Assembly (NCBI RefSeq): GCF_029962835.1
Contig: NC_080588.1
Span: 63,698,001-63,762,000 of the forward strand
DNA length: 64,000 bases
DNA from: Magnolia sinica
Lineage: Eukaryota; Streptophyta; Magnoliopsida; Magnoliales; Magnoliaceae
Reading direction: 5' to 3'
The stretch's first letter is position 1. Every line of letters starts with the position of its first letter. Shown piece by piece: positions 9,614 to 20,569 of the stretch. The position numbers and the translations under genes were made by a program. A model generated the notes under the pieces. It searched no databases and was not told the DNA's origin. It was given only the letters and a program-made list of their open reading frames with translations.

Positions 9614-9694
9614 CACGTGTCGAGCGGGGGAGTCGAAATGATCATCAAATCGACTCCTCCTTAAATGCCATTGTCATGTGGCAGAGCTATATAA
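9614..9694 (+). promoter_or_regulatory. Putative promoter of the antisense gene (G-box and TATA box)
   Basis: CACGTG (G-box core) at 9614-9619 and TATATAA at 9688-9694 lie on the plus strand, opposite to the retrotransposon. A pyrimidine-rich leader and a consensus splice donor (CCG/GTAAGT near 9829) follow. The arrangement is that of a stand-alone plant promoter with a leader intron. Its activity is an inference. Confidence 0.55.
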
Positions 9695-9699
9695 GGAGG

Positions 9700-12310
9700 A
9701 GCAGGACGCTCCTTTCTCATTTGCGCGTGCGCCCTCTTTTCTTCTCATTTCTGTTTCCTCTTTCTTCTGCTTTCCACCGATTTCGTCTTTCCTGATTTCC
9801 TCGTTCGCATCCTCTCCGCCATCTCCGGTAAGTTCTAGCTCTCTTCCTTCTCTTCGCTTTTTATTCTTATAACAATGCAAAGTTCTCAGAGCCCTTGGGA
9901 GGGAGTTTCCGGTTATGAAGGCGAAACAAGACATTTCTGAAATGTCTCGGAATCGACCTCATTGCTGGCGAAGATGGTCATTGGTGCCAATGAAGCCTTT
10001 CAGTATTCAGAAAGGGCAACTGGGTCTTCAGTGGAGCGCCTTGCTTCAGTGGGTCCCTCTCGTGGAGAGGCGTCACTGTCGACTGCCCCTGACAGACCTA
10101 ATCCTCTTGGGGAGGAGATGAAAGAAGAGGATGGGGAGATCGAAAGGGCCAGTAGGTCAGTCTCCACACGGAGATGATGAAGGTTGCTGAGTCGGTGACC
10201 GAGGGAGGGGAGACAGGAGATGAGCAGAGGGGTCCGGTTCTCTCGGTTTTAACCGAGGCGGATCTAGGTAAGATCAGAGTCAGGTATCATGTCCCGAACT
10301 CGGTCATCCTTCACCTTCCCCTGCCGAGTGAGTTACCGGACTGTCCTCCAGCTGGGATGGTCGTAATCTTTCAAGTCGTCTTACAATGCGACTTGTGTCT
10401 GCCCCTCTAAGGCATTGCTCGGGATTTGCTTTCCCGACTCCAGATAACGCCTAGGCAAATAGTCCCGAACGGGTGGAGGAACTTGTTCGGATACTCGGTG
10501 TTGTGGGCTGAGACAGGGCAGCCCCCACTAACTATCGATGAGTTTATCCATTTGTATCAAGTACGGTCGAATCTGCAGCAACCTGGCTGGTACATTTTGT
10601 GTGCTTGGCGGAACAAGGGCCAGCCTTTGGTAACTAACCCTCCTACCTCCAACAAGCACTGGAGAGATAGATGGTTTTGGGCTTACGGACGCTGAGAGAC
10701 TGCCGAGCTAGGACTCATTGAACCTCGCGTTCCTCGAGCGTTCTCCCAAGCAGGTGACTCGGCATGCACTTTTCCCTTTATCTCCTTACACTGTTGTGTC
10801 TTTGAGTCTGACAGGATACGTTTTGCAGATATTCCTGAGCGAAGGCCGAAACTCGAAGCCGGCGCCTTAGCTCGGATAAAGGATCTGAAGGCATTGGATC
10901 CGGTGGAGCGGTCATGGAAGACACTTCTCCAGCCAGAGTGTCTTCTTCTCGTGGGTTTAGATTCGGCCGTAACAGGTAACCTCTAGATCTCAGGTTGCGT
11001 TTTCTTCAAATTTTACTTGACTCGTATTGCTTTTCCTGATGCAGAGATGGCTGAGGCAAAACCTTTTCTTCGTCCGGCTTCCAAGATGAAGGCTCCTTCA
11101 TGGTCAGAGATTCGGTCCAAGACTCGCCCTCTAAAGAGACCGAAGACGGTCTTGAAGGCTAAGGGGCAAGCCACACCGGCCGTCTTGACCGTGATCCCGA
11201 CCGTAATAATCCCCGACTTAGTGGAAGAGGCAGGAGTGGAGGACGCGGTGGCTCCCGAGCCTTAGGTGGCCCATGAGCCAGGACCTATTGTAGAGCCGGT
11301 TCGGAGCAGAGGGGAGAGCCCTCAGGAGGGGAGACGACTCAATAGGAGACTTCGTTCTTCCAATAGGCTGTGTGAGACATGGTCCCTTGGGCACTTTCCC
11401 ATGAGAGCGGGAAAGAATTTGTTGCCCTCTTCGATGCTCCCCAGAGGCGGACTCTCTCTCATTCTGCCAAGATTCTCCTCGAGGTAAAACTCGGACTTCT
11501 CACTCGTCTTGCTGATTCCTTCGATTTTAATCTAACTTTGCCTCTTTCTTTTGCAGTTCGCCCCTTGTTTGCTCAGGGCTGGCGTGGATATGGCCAAGGC
11601 TCAGAGTCGGGCAGGGGAAGCTGAAGCAGCTCGGAAACGGGCAGCGGAGGCGGAAGTACAACTTGAAGCTGTCGTGGCTCGGATTGACATAATGACCGGC
11701 AACTTGGGGCTCGCCAAGAAGGCCGCCGATGACGCCAAGGACGAGTGTGCTCATGTGGCCTCGCTATTGAATGAGGTCTAGGAGGAGAGTCGATGAATTC
11801 ACCAAGCTCATGCCTCTTCAGAGGATAAGTTGGCTTAGCTCAAGGCTAAGACCAGGGCTGCCATCGAGCAAGCCAAAGAGGAGGCAAGGGACTAGGCCGT
11901 AAAGGCCTTTCTTGAATTCCAAGAGTATCTAGAGGAGCGGGATCGCTTGTATCAGGACGGTTACACCAAGTGTGTCGGACTGATGAAGAAAGCTTTCCCC
12001 GACCTTAATCTCTCGGGATTTGACGAAGGTGCCTCTGGGTCCGAAGGCCGAGACAGCGAGGTCTGCTAATGCCACGGCTGGTATCGAGGTCGAGTCTGAG
12101 GCTGCTCCTGAAGCGGCACCAGAGGTCGCTCCGAGTGGCGGCAGCAGTTGAGTCCAAGCTATCTCCTGAGTTAACTCCTAATGAACCTTGGAGCTGGTTT
12201 GGAGCCGTTAAGCACTTCAAGGACACCAAGCGGGCTCGAGGGCATCTGCAACCGAGAGGGGACATAGCATATTGTGGCCGACTCTTTTTGCCTTTATCTT
12301 TGTAGTTCCA
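9700..12310 (+). pseudogene. Antisense intron-containing gene of the Tat-like element (gypsy-type 'transposase 28'-like, coiled coil)
   Basis: A plus-strand gene sits in the element's 3' region, antisense to gag-pol. An N-terminal frame (ATG 9974) is acidic. A frame from 10174 carries SELPDCPPAG, PNGWRNLFGYSVLW and PLTIDEFIHLYQV, like the plant domain annotated as putative gypsy-type transposon. Consensus GT-AG introns can be placed at 10754-10814, 10976-11044 and 11484-11556, plus a leader intron after 9829. The last exon (11557 to about 12066) is Ala/Glu-rich coiled coil ending with GYTKCVGLMKKAFPDL. Stops at 10408, 10693 and 11779 and a frame change near 10170 make this copy non-functional. 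Tat elements are known to carry extra, including antisense, reading frames of unknown function. A TATA box precedes it and AT-rich sequence follows. Confidence 0.65.
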
Positions 12311-12499
12311 TCAATGTAATTGCAAAGTGGAGACTAACGTAATCTGATGTAAAACACATACTGGTGAATGAATATACTCAGTTTTATTATTCATTTGACT
12401 TAGCTTACATGTTTTTCATTCTTTGCTTATTCGAATTGTTGCGAATGTTTAATGACCGACCTAGGGATAATAGATCTTTAGATGCTCGGCATTCCAAGA

Positions 12500-13586
12500 A
12501 TGGGGTAGCAATTGCTCGGTTAGGTCTTCCAACCGATATGTTTCGGGTCGGATGGTGCTCGAGACAACATAGGGTATTTCCCAATTGAGTCCCAGTGTGC
12601 CTGCACCAACTTCCTTAGTGTTTGTGAACATTTTTGGAGGACCATATCTCCTACTCGGAAGCGTCTAACTTGACTCGGGCATTGTAGAACCGAGCTACTT
12701 GGCATTGCCGAACCATTATACGTAGCCGAGCTTTTTTCCTTTGTTCTTTCACGAGGTCGAGTCCGAGAGCTAGCAATTCTTCGTTGTCTTCTTCATTAAA
12801 CGAGCTGACTCGGGCTGAAAGCAACCCAATCTCAACCAGGGTGACGACTTCCGATCCATACGCAAGGGAGAAAGGGGTTTCTTCTGTGGCTGTTCGAGTG
12901 GTGGTTCGGTATGCCCACAATATTTTAGGAAGCTCTTCGGCCCATGCCCCTTTAGCTTGGTCAAGTTTAGTTCAGAGATGCTGTTTAATGATCTTGTTGA
13001 CTGCCTCGACCCGTCCGTTCGTCTGAGGATAATGAGGGGATGCATAAACGTTTCCAATCCTGAGATTACTGCACATTTTTCGGTATTGCCTATTGTTGAA
13101 TTTCTTCCCATTGTCGGTGATAATAGTCCGAGGTATCCCAAATCGACAGATAATGTTCTTCTAAACAAAGTCTGTAATTTTCCATTCGGTTATCCTGGCC
13201 AATGGCTCGGCCTCAACCCAATTTGTAAAGTAATCTACTGCAACAACAATGAACTTGGTCTGGCCTTTCCTTAATGGGAGTGGCCCGATGATGTCAATTC
13301 CCTATTGCGCGAATGACCAAGGGCCAGTCATAGGAGTTAGTTCCTGGGGAGGCTATCGCTGAACGGTGGCAAATCGTTGGCATTTGTCGCAGCTTTGGAC
13401 GAGCTTCCGAGTGTTGTGCTGTATAGTCGGCCAGTAGTATCCTTGTCGTAAGACCTTATGTGCGAGTGATCGTCCTCTCGAGTGATTTTCGTAAATTCCT
13501 TTGTGGATCTCCCGTAGCACGTAATCGGCTTCGTCAAGATTAAGACATCGTAGCAGAGGAGCGAAGAATCCTTTCTTGTACAACAC
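12500..13586 (-). pseudogene. Integrase remnant of the Tat-like element
   Basis: On the minus strand 13586-13353 holds the zinc-binding region: GIYENHSRGRSLAHKVLRQ, then a GYYWPT segment and CDKCQRF, the HHCC pattern. The DDE core follows at about 13300-12930 in shifting frames; ITDNGKKF-like and HYPQTNGR-like pieces can be read across frame changes. The C-terminal part is clearer at 12920-12651 (MWAYRTTTRTATEETPF, LAYGSEVV), ending in RRFRVGDMVL near 12650. The enzyme would insert the DNA copy into the host chromosome. Several stops and frameshifts leave no full frame. It follows RNase H as usual for Ty3/gypsy and ends just before the antisense gene's 3' end. Confidence 0.85.
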
Positions 13587-13620
13587 CCGTTAAGTATGGT
13601 GTAACGAGAGGCTCAGATTT

Positions 13621-14305
13621 TCAACCATCGGGCCTCGGCTCGATCCTCGGGTAACTTTTCACTGCAAGATATTGGACGATCGGGTCGACCCAAGTAGGTT
13701 CTGAATCAATTGAATGTACGATTGAGCTAACCGGGTCATCGACACTCGGCTTAGCAACATACTCGATTGGGACGGATCTGGGTATGTCATCTTCATCGGC
13801 AGAGGTAAGTTTTGCCAATAGATCGGCCTTAGCATTTTCCGTTCGGGGGATCCGAGTTACAATATATAGTTGAAAACCATCGATCAAGTCTTTGGCTTTC
13901 TTCATATATGCTTTCAGTTGCTCTTTTTTGTGTTTGATACACGCTGGTAACTTGATTGACAACCAACAACGAGTCGCTGAATACGTTGAGATGAGTAACA
14001 CCCAGATTGGCCGCTAGTCGGCGGCCAAGCAATAAGGCTTCGTATTCTGCTGTATTGTTCGAGGCTTAGAATCCAAGTCTTAAGGCGTATTGCATGTAGG
14101 TTTGATCGGGAGTTTCCAAGACGACTCCTGCCCCGCTTGCCTTAAAGTTGGATAAGCCATCGACATAAAACTTCCAGGCGATTGGGTTGGGTGATGACTC
14201 GGGAGAATTAGTCGTCGATTGTTCAATTTCAAGTTCAGTAAGTGAATCGGCTTGTGGAGTGACTTTGGCGATGAAGTTGGCCACAACTTGTCCTTTTATT
14301 ACCAT
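13621..14305 (-). pseudogene. Second RNase H domain (Tat-type) of the Tat-like element
   Basis: Minus-strand frames give FYVDGLSN (first catalytic Asp region) followed by GAGVVLETPDQ at 14205-14100, then GRRLAANLGVTHLNVF, SDSLLVVNQV (Asp region) and a basic helix ending DRWFSTIYC, and finally ADLLAKLTS (C-terminal Asp region). This is an archaeal-type RNase H fold, separate from the RT-attached RNase H just upstream (14437-14760). Two RNase H domains in a row is diagnostic of Tat-lineage elements. A frameshift near 14040 and stops elsewhere break the frame. Confidence 0.75.
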
Positions 14306-14436
14306 TCTCGGCTTATACTGAATGTCGAATTCACTAAGCTCAATTGCCTACTTTGTTAGTCGGCCGGAAGCTTCTGGTTTCTGAAGGACCTGATGCAGTG
14401 GGAGGTAGTGTGAGCTTGAAAATATGGCCAAAGTCG

Positions 14437-14860
14437 TCATGAGGAGACGACTAAGACTAGGGCCACCTTCTCCAGAAGCGGATATCTTGTTTCTGCTAGC
14501 AATAATACTTTGCTGACATAATATACCGGCAATTGTTTCCCTTCATGCTCTAGTATCAAAGCCGAGCTTACGGCTGCGTCGGAAACCGCCAGGTATAATA
14601 GCAAAGCTTCCCCAAGCTCGGGTTTCGATAAGACAGGTGGAGATCCAAGATATGACTTCAACTGCTGGAACGCTGCTTCACACTCTTCCGTCCATTCTAC
14701 CGTTTGCCGACCCTTAAGTTGTTTGAAGAATGGGAGGCATTTATCGGTAGCTTAGGAGAGGAAGTGGTTAAGCGCGGCTACTCATCCAGTCAGCCTTTAT
14801 ATATCCTCGATCATTTTTAGGGATTTCATATCGAGTAATGCTTTGATTTTCTCTGATTTT
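14437..14860 (-). pseudogene. First RNase H (RT-connected) remnant of the Tat-like element
   Basis: The minus-strand frame 14661-14437 contains SPPVLSKPELGEALLLYLAV, SDAAVSSAL and PVYYVSKVLLLAETRYP, the usual motifs of the RNase H attached to Ty3/gypsy RT (expected SD in the LYLAVSDxAVSAVL segment, and the VYYVSKxLxxAExRY segment). The linker between this and RT (14660-14860) can be followed only in broken frames. In Tat elements this domain is often catalytically degenerate. Confidence 0.8.
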
Positions 14861-15639
14861 GCCTCAATTTATTGCTGGTTTACTAGAAATCTGAGAAATT
14901 TACCCGATCTGACCGCAAAGGCACATTTGTTTGGGTTTAACTTCATCTGGTATTTACGAAGAATGAGAAACATCTCCTGTAGGTTAGCAATATGATCGGC
15001 TGTGTGTATACTTTTGATAAGTATGTCATCAATGTATACTTCCATGGTTCGGCCGATCTGCCAGGCAGACATTTTGTTTACCAACTGTTAGTACGTCGCT
15101 CCCATATTTTTTAGACCAAATGGCATCACACGGTAATAGTAAAGTCCTTTGTCGATGACAAAGGTAGTCTTAGATTTATCTGATTGATGCATTACAATTT
15201 GATTGAACCCAGAATAAGCATCCATAAAACTAAGAAGTCTATGTCCTGCTGTGCTATCCACTAGCTGATCGATCCTTGAAAGAGGGAAGCTATCCTTTGG
15301 GTAGACTTTGTTTAAGTCGGTATAGTCAATACAGACTCGTCACTTCCCATTGGCTTTCTTCATAAGGACGACGTTGCCTACCCATTCTGGATAGTAGATC
15401 TCATCGATGAATTTAGCCTTGAGGAGCTTGCTGACCTCTTCTTCAATGATGGCGTACCTTTCAGGGCCGAGCGGACGTCGCTTCTGTCGGATCGGTCGGT
15501 AAGTCGGATCGATGTTGAGTCGGTGAGTCATCACCGAGGGATCGATCCTGGGCATATCTTCATGACTCCATGCAAATACATTAGCGTATCGTTGGAGTAG
15601 TGATATCAGCTTGTCTTTTAGAGGCGACTGCAGAGACAA
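14861..15639 (-). pseudogene. Reverse transcriptase remnant of the Tat-like element
   Basis: The minus strand begins with YANVFAWSHEDMPRIDPSV and the PIRQKRRPLGPER segment, then VGNVVLMKKANGK followed by a stop at 15340. The palm continues as VCIDYTDLNK, SFMDAYSGFNQI and YRVMPFGLKN in shifting frames, and reaches the catalytic YIDDILIKS at about 15040-15014 (both aspartates kept), then KLNPNKCAF. All expected RT blocks are present in order, so the loss of function comes from stops and indels, not from a missing block. RT would copy the element RNA into DNA in the virus-like particle. Confidence 0.88.
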
Positions 15640-15768
15640 TCTGTACTATTTTGGACTCATCTGCTCCGAACAAGGGTACTGGAATAAGATCTTCTACCGG
15701 CTGACCTCACTCATATGTCTCGGCTTGAGGGTCCAATGATTCAATCATGGTTACCTTGGATGGAACTT

Positions 15769-16254
15769 TCACAACTGTTCATAGTAGCGCTGTGAATCTT
15801 GTTGATCGCCTTTTACGACTCCTACTCCCGACTCAGTCAGAAATTTCATGGAGAGATGGTACGTTAATACCACAGCTTGGAGAAGGCTCAGAGAGGGTCG
15901 GCCGAGTATAACATCATAGATCGATGGTTGGTTGACTATCAAAAAGTCGACCATTATTGTCACTTGGTGTGGAGAGTTACCAGCAGCAAGTGGTAATGAG
16001 ACGACTCCTTCGGGGAGTGTTCGGCCCCCAAAAAAATCAATTAAGGGGGTGTGAACCGGCTGTAATGCTGATCGCTCGGCACCTATTTTATCAAATGCCT
16101 GAGTAAATAATACATTGGCGGACGACCCTGTATCAACGAGAATGCGAAATACCTTATGGTTCGCTATAGTGAGGGTGATGACCAATGCATCGTCGTGCAG
16201 ATGATAGATACCCCAAGTGTCTTCATCAGTGAACGATATGCAGTATTTCTCCAT
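15769..16254 (-). pseudogene. Aspartic protease region of the Tat-like element
   Basis: An open frame of 161 codons on the minus strand contains RILVDTGSSANVLF with the catalytic DTGSS triad, LPLAAGNSPHQVTI, and SIYDVILGRPSL (the ILGRP flap-type motif of Ty3/gypsy proteases). The protease cleaves the Gag-Pol polyprotein. The frame is intact for this domain but its first codon is not a proven start: in the element it is an internal part of the polyprotein between gag and RT. It is separated from gag and RT by stops. Confidence 0.85.
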
Positions 16255-16473
16255 TTTCTTTTCTTTTGAAGGCTGAGCTAGTATCAGGATTTCGGACTCG
16301 GACCAACTGATACTCCTGGCGTGATTTTTTCGAGCATTGTTTGAATTGCCTTCGACTTGTGGACCACCGACAATGGTTCGAATTTCCTCCGTGGGTCGGT
16401 TATTACTCGGGCGTTCTTTCGTCGTCTCGGTTCTCTCGACGTGCTCTCTGAGACGACCTTCTCAGATGAGTCA

Positions 16474-17942
16474 CTCGATTTCTTCTTTCAAGTGATAACA
16501 ATCACTTGTGTTATGCCCATGATCGCGATGATAATGGCAGTACTTATTTTTTCTCCGTCGGTTCAGATTGCTTCGGAGCCTATCTGGCCAATTGACGAAT
16601 TCTTCGCCCTTAATCTCCATCAAAACCTACTCTTGCGGTTTGTTGAGCGGGGTATATGTTGAAAACTTGTGATCTGACCGTTTACCCACTTACGATCATC
16701 ACCCGTTCGATCATCTTTACGCTTCTTTCTAATGGCCGAGTCAACTTCTTTCTTTGCTGACTCTTTGGCCGGGGCTTTTGCGTTTTGGGCGGCTTCGCGC
16801 ATGATCCGGGTTTCCTCGGCATCCACGTACTTATCTGATCGTGCCATGAACTCGGTCAGAGTAGTAGGCGGGTTCTTGTCTAAGGATGCCAGAAATGGTT
16901 TGTCTTTGACGCCTTGCATGATCGAGTTCAGTGCTGTCTCGTCTGAATGTTTCCGAACCTGGAGCGACTCGAAGTTAAAACGCTTGATGTAATCTTTCAG
17001 CAACTCTCCCTCTTTTTGCACTATATTGTTCAGGTGCGTAGGCGGCTTTAACTTTTTCTTTCCACCAATGAAATTGGTGAGGAAGGCATCACTGAGCTTC
17101 GCGAATGAGACAATGGACTTTGGTTTCAACTGCTTGAATCAAAGTTGAGGTACGTCGGCTAAAGTGAGGGAGAAGGCTCTCCACATCACGACATCCGAAG
17201 CATCGTGCAACTCTGTATATGTCTGAAAGGATTCGATGTGCTCGGTAGTATCGGTCTTGCCGGTGAAGGGCATAATTTGCGGAAGATGGAACCGTTCCAG
17301 CAACTGAGCTTGCGTTATCTCCTCTATGAAGGGAGATGCTTTTGTCTCGGGCCTCGTTGGATGTGTGTTGCGACCTTGCTTCATGTCAGCGATCTCTTAT
17401 CGTACTTTTCTCCTAAAGTCCTGGAGGTCGGCTTTCTAGGGTTCATCACTATCGGCCGTACCCTCAACCGGAGGCCTACTGCACCTCCTCCGATCTATTT
17501 CGTGTCATAGATCAGATGCTAGAAGTGGGGCGGTCACGGAATGAGCGGGAGTAGGCTTGGCCGGACCCTGATGCTGACTTGGCTGAGGGACAGATCGTGG
17601 AGTAGTAGGCTGAGGGTCGGCGAATTGTTGCGGAGCATTTGCTCGGCCACTATCACATTGGGGCAGAACTTGCTGGCGATGGATCTGCTCCAGCATTTGC
17701 TTCATATAGTTCATATCGGTCCTAAGCTCTTGGACTTCCTTATCTAGCTGACTGTTTCCTCGGTTCCGTTGGTTTTGCTTGGTTGAAATGGAGGATGCTG
17801 GACGGGGAGTAGGGCCTTGTCGGTTGCCCAGTTGGTTCTGAGCCCCTTGGGCCCAGTTCGTACCCGACGGACCTTCAAGTGCCAGTGGTCTAGTAATGAC
17901 CTCAGCAGGCTCGTTTTGATCAGTTTTTCTACTCCTTGCCAT
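16474..17942 (-). pseudogene. gag remnant of the Tat-like element
   Basis: The first minus-strand frame starts MARSRKTDQNEP at 17942. It is Gln/Pro-rich with a short Lys/Glu/Leu coiled coil (QLDKEVQELRTDMNYMKQML) and stops at 17505. The capsid-like part continues at 17384-17139 (FHLPQIMPFTGKTDTTEHIE) and 17129-16620 (KPKSIVSFAKLSDAFLTNFI, LKDYIKRFNFE), the retrotransposon gag domain. A degenerate zinc-knuckle-like [14 protein letters not shown] lies at about 16530-16490. Stops at 17505 and 17139 and a frame change near 17135 break it. Gag forms the virus-like particle around the RNA. Confidence 0.85.
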
Positions 17943-17998
17943 TGGAATTCACTTGAAGCTACTGGATAGAGCCTGGAAAATTACTTTTCGTCTCGTTT

Positions 17999-18014
17999 TC
18001 CATAGACGGCGCCA
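17999..18014 (-). promoter_or_regulatory. Primer binding site of the Tat-like element
   Basis: Three bases inside the 5' LTR the minus strand reads TGGCGCCGTCTATGG, the expected complement of a tRNA 3' end in GGCGCCA. TGGCGCC primer sites are common in plant Ty3/gypsy elements. I do not assign the tRNA species. Confidence 0.75.
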
Positions 18015-18017
18015 ATC

Positions 18018-18778
18018 TGTTGATGCAAAAAATGGATGCACCTTCTGTCGTCCCTCCACCTGCAAAAGGAAGAAACAAAGGAGACCCTGGCTAGAGCCGG
18101 GGACCCTCCGATGCTAAAGTCAGTGATGGGACTGTATATGAAGGGTTTTGAGAAGAGTTTTCTGCGTACCTTTTAGCTTGGAGATTCCTATTTATATAGG
18201 AATGGGAGGGTCCCGTCGTGCAAGGATTCTCTTCCTAATATCTTGGAGATTTAATTTCAATCTATTTCTAATCTCCATTCGATCCTAAGATCCTCGGGAT
18301 CGGGGATCCTTTTATGAGATTTTCGGGACAACGTTTTCATTCACGCCGTCTTTTGCTTGCTCGGCCCGGTCTTGACCGACTCTAATATGGATCAAGTTGC
18401 TCGCCATCTGTTGGGCAAGATGGAGCCGATCCGTAATTAACATCCTCTCTTACTCTGATAGCTGACCTTATAACCGACCTTGTTGGGTCGGTTTTATGGT
18501 CGGTCAAGTGGCTTCTAAGCTTCAGACCCTAATCGGCCTTTTAGATGTTGCTGCCTCGTCTTCCGAGTCAATTTCATGCATCTTATGTACTTTACCTTTG
18601 ACTCGTGACTTTACAAGTCTCGATCGGGGTTAACCCCCTGCGATCCAGCTAAGTCTCTCCTTGAAGCATTTAGTTCTTTTGCCTTAGTTAGGCTTATCGC
18701 TTTGAATCTTGGGCCGTGTCAGTGGAGTTGGTCCATTCCATAACTGGGTCTCCGGACTTGTCATATTTTTCCCCAACA
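18018..18778 (-). repeat. 5' LTR of the Tat-like element
   Basis: 761 bp, TGTTGATGCAAAAAATGG to TTTTTCCCCAACA on the plus strand. It is the partner of 8587-9370 with many scattered substitutions. Confidence 0.92.
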
Positions 18779-18783
18779 AAAAA

Positions 18784-19058
18784 TATCATGGATTCCATGA
18801 GAATGTTTATTTGCTATCCACCTTGTTGATAAGGTCGCAAAGGCCATCTTAATCCAAAACTTTTGTGACCCACAAGAAGTTTTTAATGGTCAATTACCAC
18901 TGTTTCCAGTACTATGGTCCATTTGAGATTTTGATCTGCTTCATTTTTCTGATCATGCCCTAAAATGAGCTTTCAATATAGATGGATGGCCTGGATGTAG
19001 TCACATACATCACGGTGGCCCACACAGTCAGGGTCCCACTACTGATCGGAAGCCAATT
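18784..19058. mobile_element. MITE M3, right half
   Basis: It continues the MITE interrupted at 8586. The modules CTGTTTCCAGTACTATGG, GATCATGCCCTAAAATGAGC and ACATACATCACGGTGGCCC mirror the left half in reverse complement. It ends next to the 23-bp palindrome at 19059-19081. Confidence 0.75.
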
Positions 19059-19081
19059 GCGTACTCAGTAACTGAGTACGC
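19059..19081. repeat. Perfect 23-nt palindrome at a MITE junction
   Basis: GCGTACTCAGT, a single A, then ACTGAGTACGC: two exact 11-bp arms. It lies where MITE M3 ends and the M4 remnant begins and may be a shared or abutting terminal repeat. Confidence 0.9.
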
Positions 19082-19417
19082 TAAGTGTAATGAGTAAACT
19101 CTGAGGGCTCCATCGTAATTTATGTATTTTGTCCACCCCATCCATCCAATTTATCAGATAATTTTAAGGCTTAAGCAGCCAAGTATATTCAAAGCTCCAG
19201 GTGACCACGCTACAGGAAACAGTGAATTGAATGTCTACAGTTGAAAATTTTCGAGGGCTACAGAAATTTTGGATGAAGCTGATACTTTTATTTCCTTTTA
19301 TCCATGTCTGTGTAATCTTATGAAAAGGTTGGATGACAAATAATCACCATTGTGAGCCGTAGCAATGTTTCGGCTGTGGAAATCATTAATCCCATGGTTT
19401 CTCGTGGTATGGTCCAC
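19082..19417. mobile_element. MITE M4, partial
   Basis: Contains the family modules seen in M3 and M5 (CACAGGAAACAGTG-like, GGTTGGATGACAAATAATCA, GTTTCGGCTGTGGAAATCATTAA). It is cut at 19418 by the poly(T) that marks the 3' end of a minus-strand LINE; no right terminal repeat is found. Confidence 0.6.
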
Positions 19418-20060
19418 TTTTTTTTTTTAATTAAAAATTTCATTTCATGTATATACTGCTGGACAATTCAAGCTTTCCCGCACGACAAGATCTCGAGGGA
19501 GCCTATCATAATGCCTAAAAAAACGGCAGCCTACCTATGACGCGAACCTCGGGAGCTCTTTCCAGATATCCTAATGGAACCCAGCCCCTTTGTTTAGCAA
19601 AATCAGACCTCAGATTTGAGACAGAAGGTCCGAGGCCTGTCTGATAAGGGAATTTGTCTGACACTCACTACCCAGACGGGCCGAACCGTCTGCTGGAGCA
19701 ATCCCTTCACTTAGGACATGGCCAAAAGAAAATTGCCCTCTTTGCTTCAGCCCAATCCTGTTTGACCATTGCCTCCATATCCAGGCCGGTTGAGACTTCC
19801 CGATGAGCTCGTCCACCACAAACTTAGAGTCTGACTCCAACTCTACCTTGCTCAGTCCTTAGATTTATGCAAAGAGTGAGCCCGTCCCAAACCACCTGCA
19901 ACTCTGCTCTATTTTTGGATCCCATCCCGTACCCCACCGAGAAAGAAAATATGAAGTCCACTTGAACCTTAGATTTTCTTCTTTTTTTTAGCCCGTAGCC
20001 TAAAATGATACGATAAAATAGTTGGATGCTGTAGTTAAAACCCACACATCATAATGGCTC
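19418..20060 (-). pseudogene. LINE 3' fragment with RNase H domain and poly(A)
   Basis: The minus-strand frames read KVQVDFIFSF then NRAELQVVWDGLTLCINL (about 19970-19865), and after a frameshift ESDSKFVVDELIGKS, AWIWRQWSNR, FSFGHVLSEG and PADGSARLGSE (19840-19640). This is the RNase H-like domain at the C terminus of plant L1-type LINEs: catalytic SDS, then a HVxREGN-like motif and ADGLARLG. Eleven Ts at 19418-19428 on the plus strand are the element's poly(A) tail. No LINE endonuclease or RT is found, so the copy is 5'-truncated. The RNase H would remove RNA from RNA:DNA hybrids during target-primed reverse transcription. Confidence 0.7.
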
Positions 20061-20569
20061 CTCAAAGCTCCTACCTGTTCGTAATAAAAGTTTTGCTTTC
20101 CTTTCACCTTAATTCCCGAAGAATCATAAATTTTTTTATCAAGTTTAAATTTGTTCATTTGAAATTTGAGTTTATTTATTTTCTTTGACTTCTTTTTTAC
20201 TTGTGGGATGAAGGTGTTAATCATTTATATGTGTGCACATATGTGTGGCTACATCGGCAAAGCATTCAAAAGACTCTTATTACTTCATTAATGACTTTTT
20301 TTTTTTTTTTTTCAAAAAGTGGAGTCTCTTAAAGTCATAGCTTGACTAAAGGTTTTAGGTTCATTTTTTGCAGTCAAAACCATATGATTTTTCTAATAAC
20401 ATTCTCTCAATCACCCTCTATTAGATGAAAGGAGAGACGCTGAGAGTTTATCTAATGAGCATCAAAACTCTTCTCTGCCCTTGCTCTTTGGCTCCTAAGG
20501 TTTGCTAGAAGTTTCAACTTCTTGTTGAGTTCTCTCTATAGTCTTATTAGGAGATATAATCTCAATATC
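20061..20569. other. No gene; AT-rich with a long T tract
   Basis: AT-rich sequence with a run of about 18 T at about 20297-20312. It may be the end of another retroposon, but I cannot identify one. No coding frame is recognised. Confidence 0.4.

Larger units (their letters stand above)
8587..18778 (-). mobile_element. Tat-like Ty3/gypsy LTR retrotransposon, minus orientation
   Basis: A 10.2-kb element with two LTRs (8587-9370 and 18018-18778) that begin and end TG...CA, flanked by the duplication AAAAA (8582-8586 and 18779-18783). On the minus strand the order is 5' LTR (right), primer site, gag, protease, RT, RNase H, a second RNase H, integrase, a 3-kb region with a gene on the opposite strand, polypurine tract, 3' LTR (left). 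The second RNase H and the long region after integrase are hallmarks of the Tat lineage. Every enzymatic frame is broken and the LTRs differ at many positions (near 90 percent identity by eye), so this is an old, inactive copy. It is inserted inside MITE M3. Confidence 0.9.
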
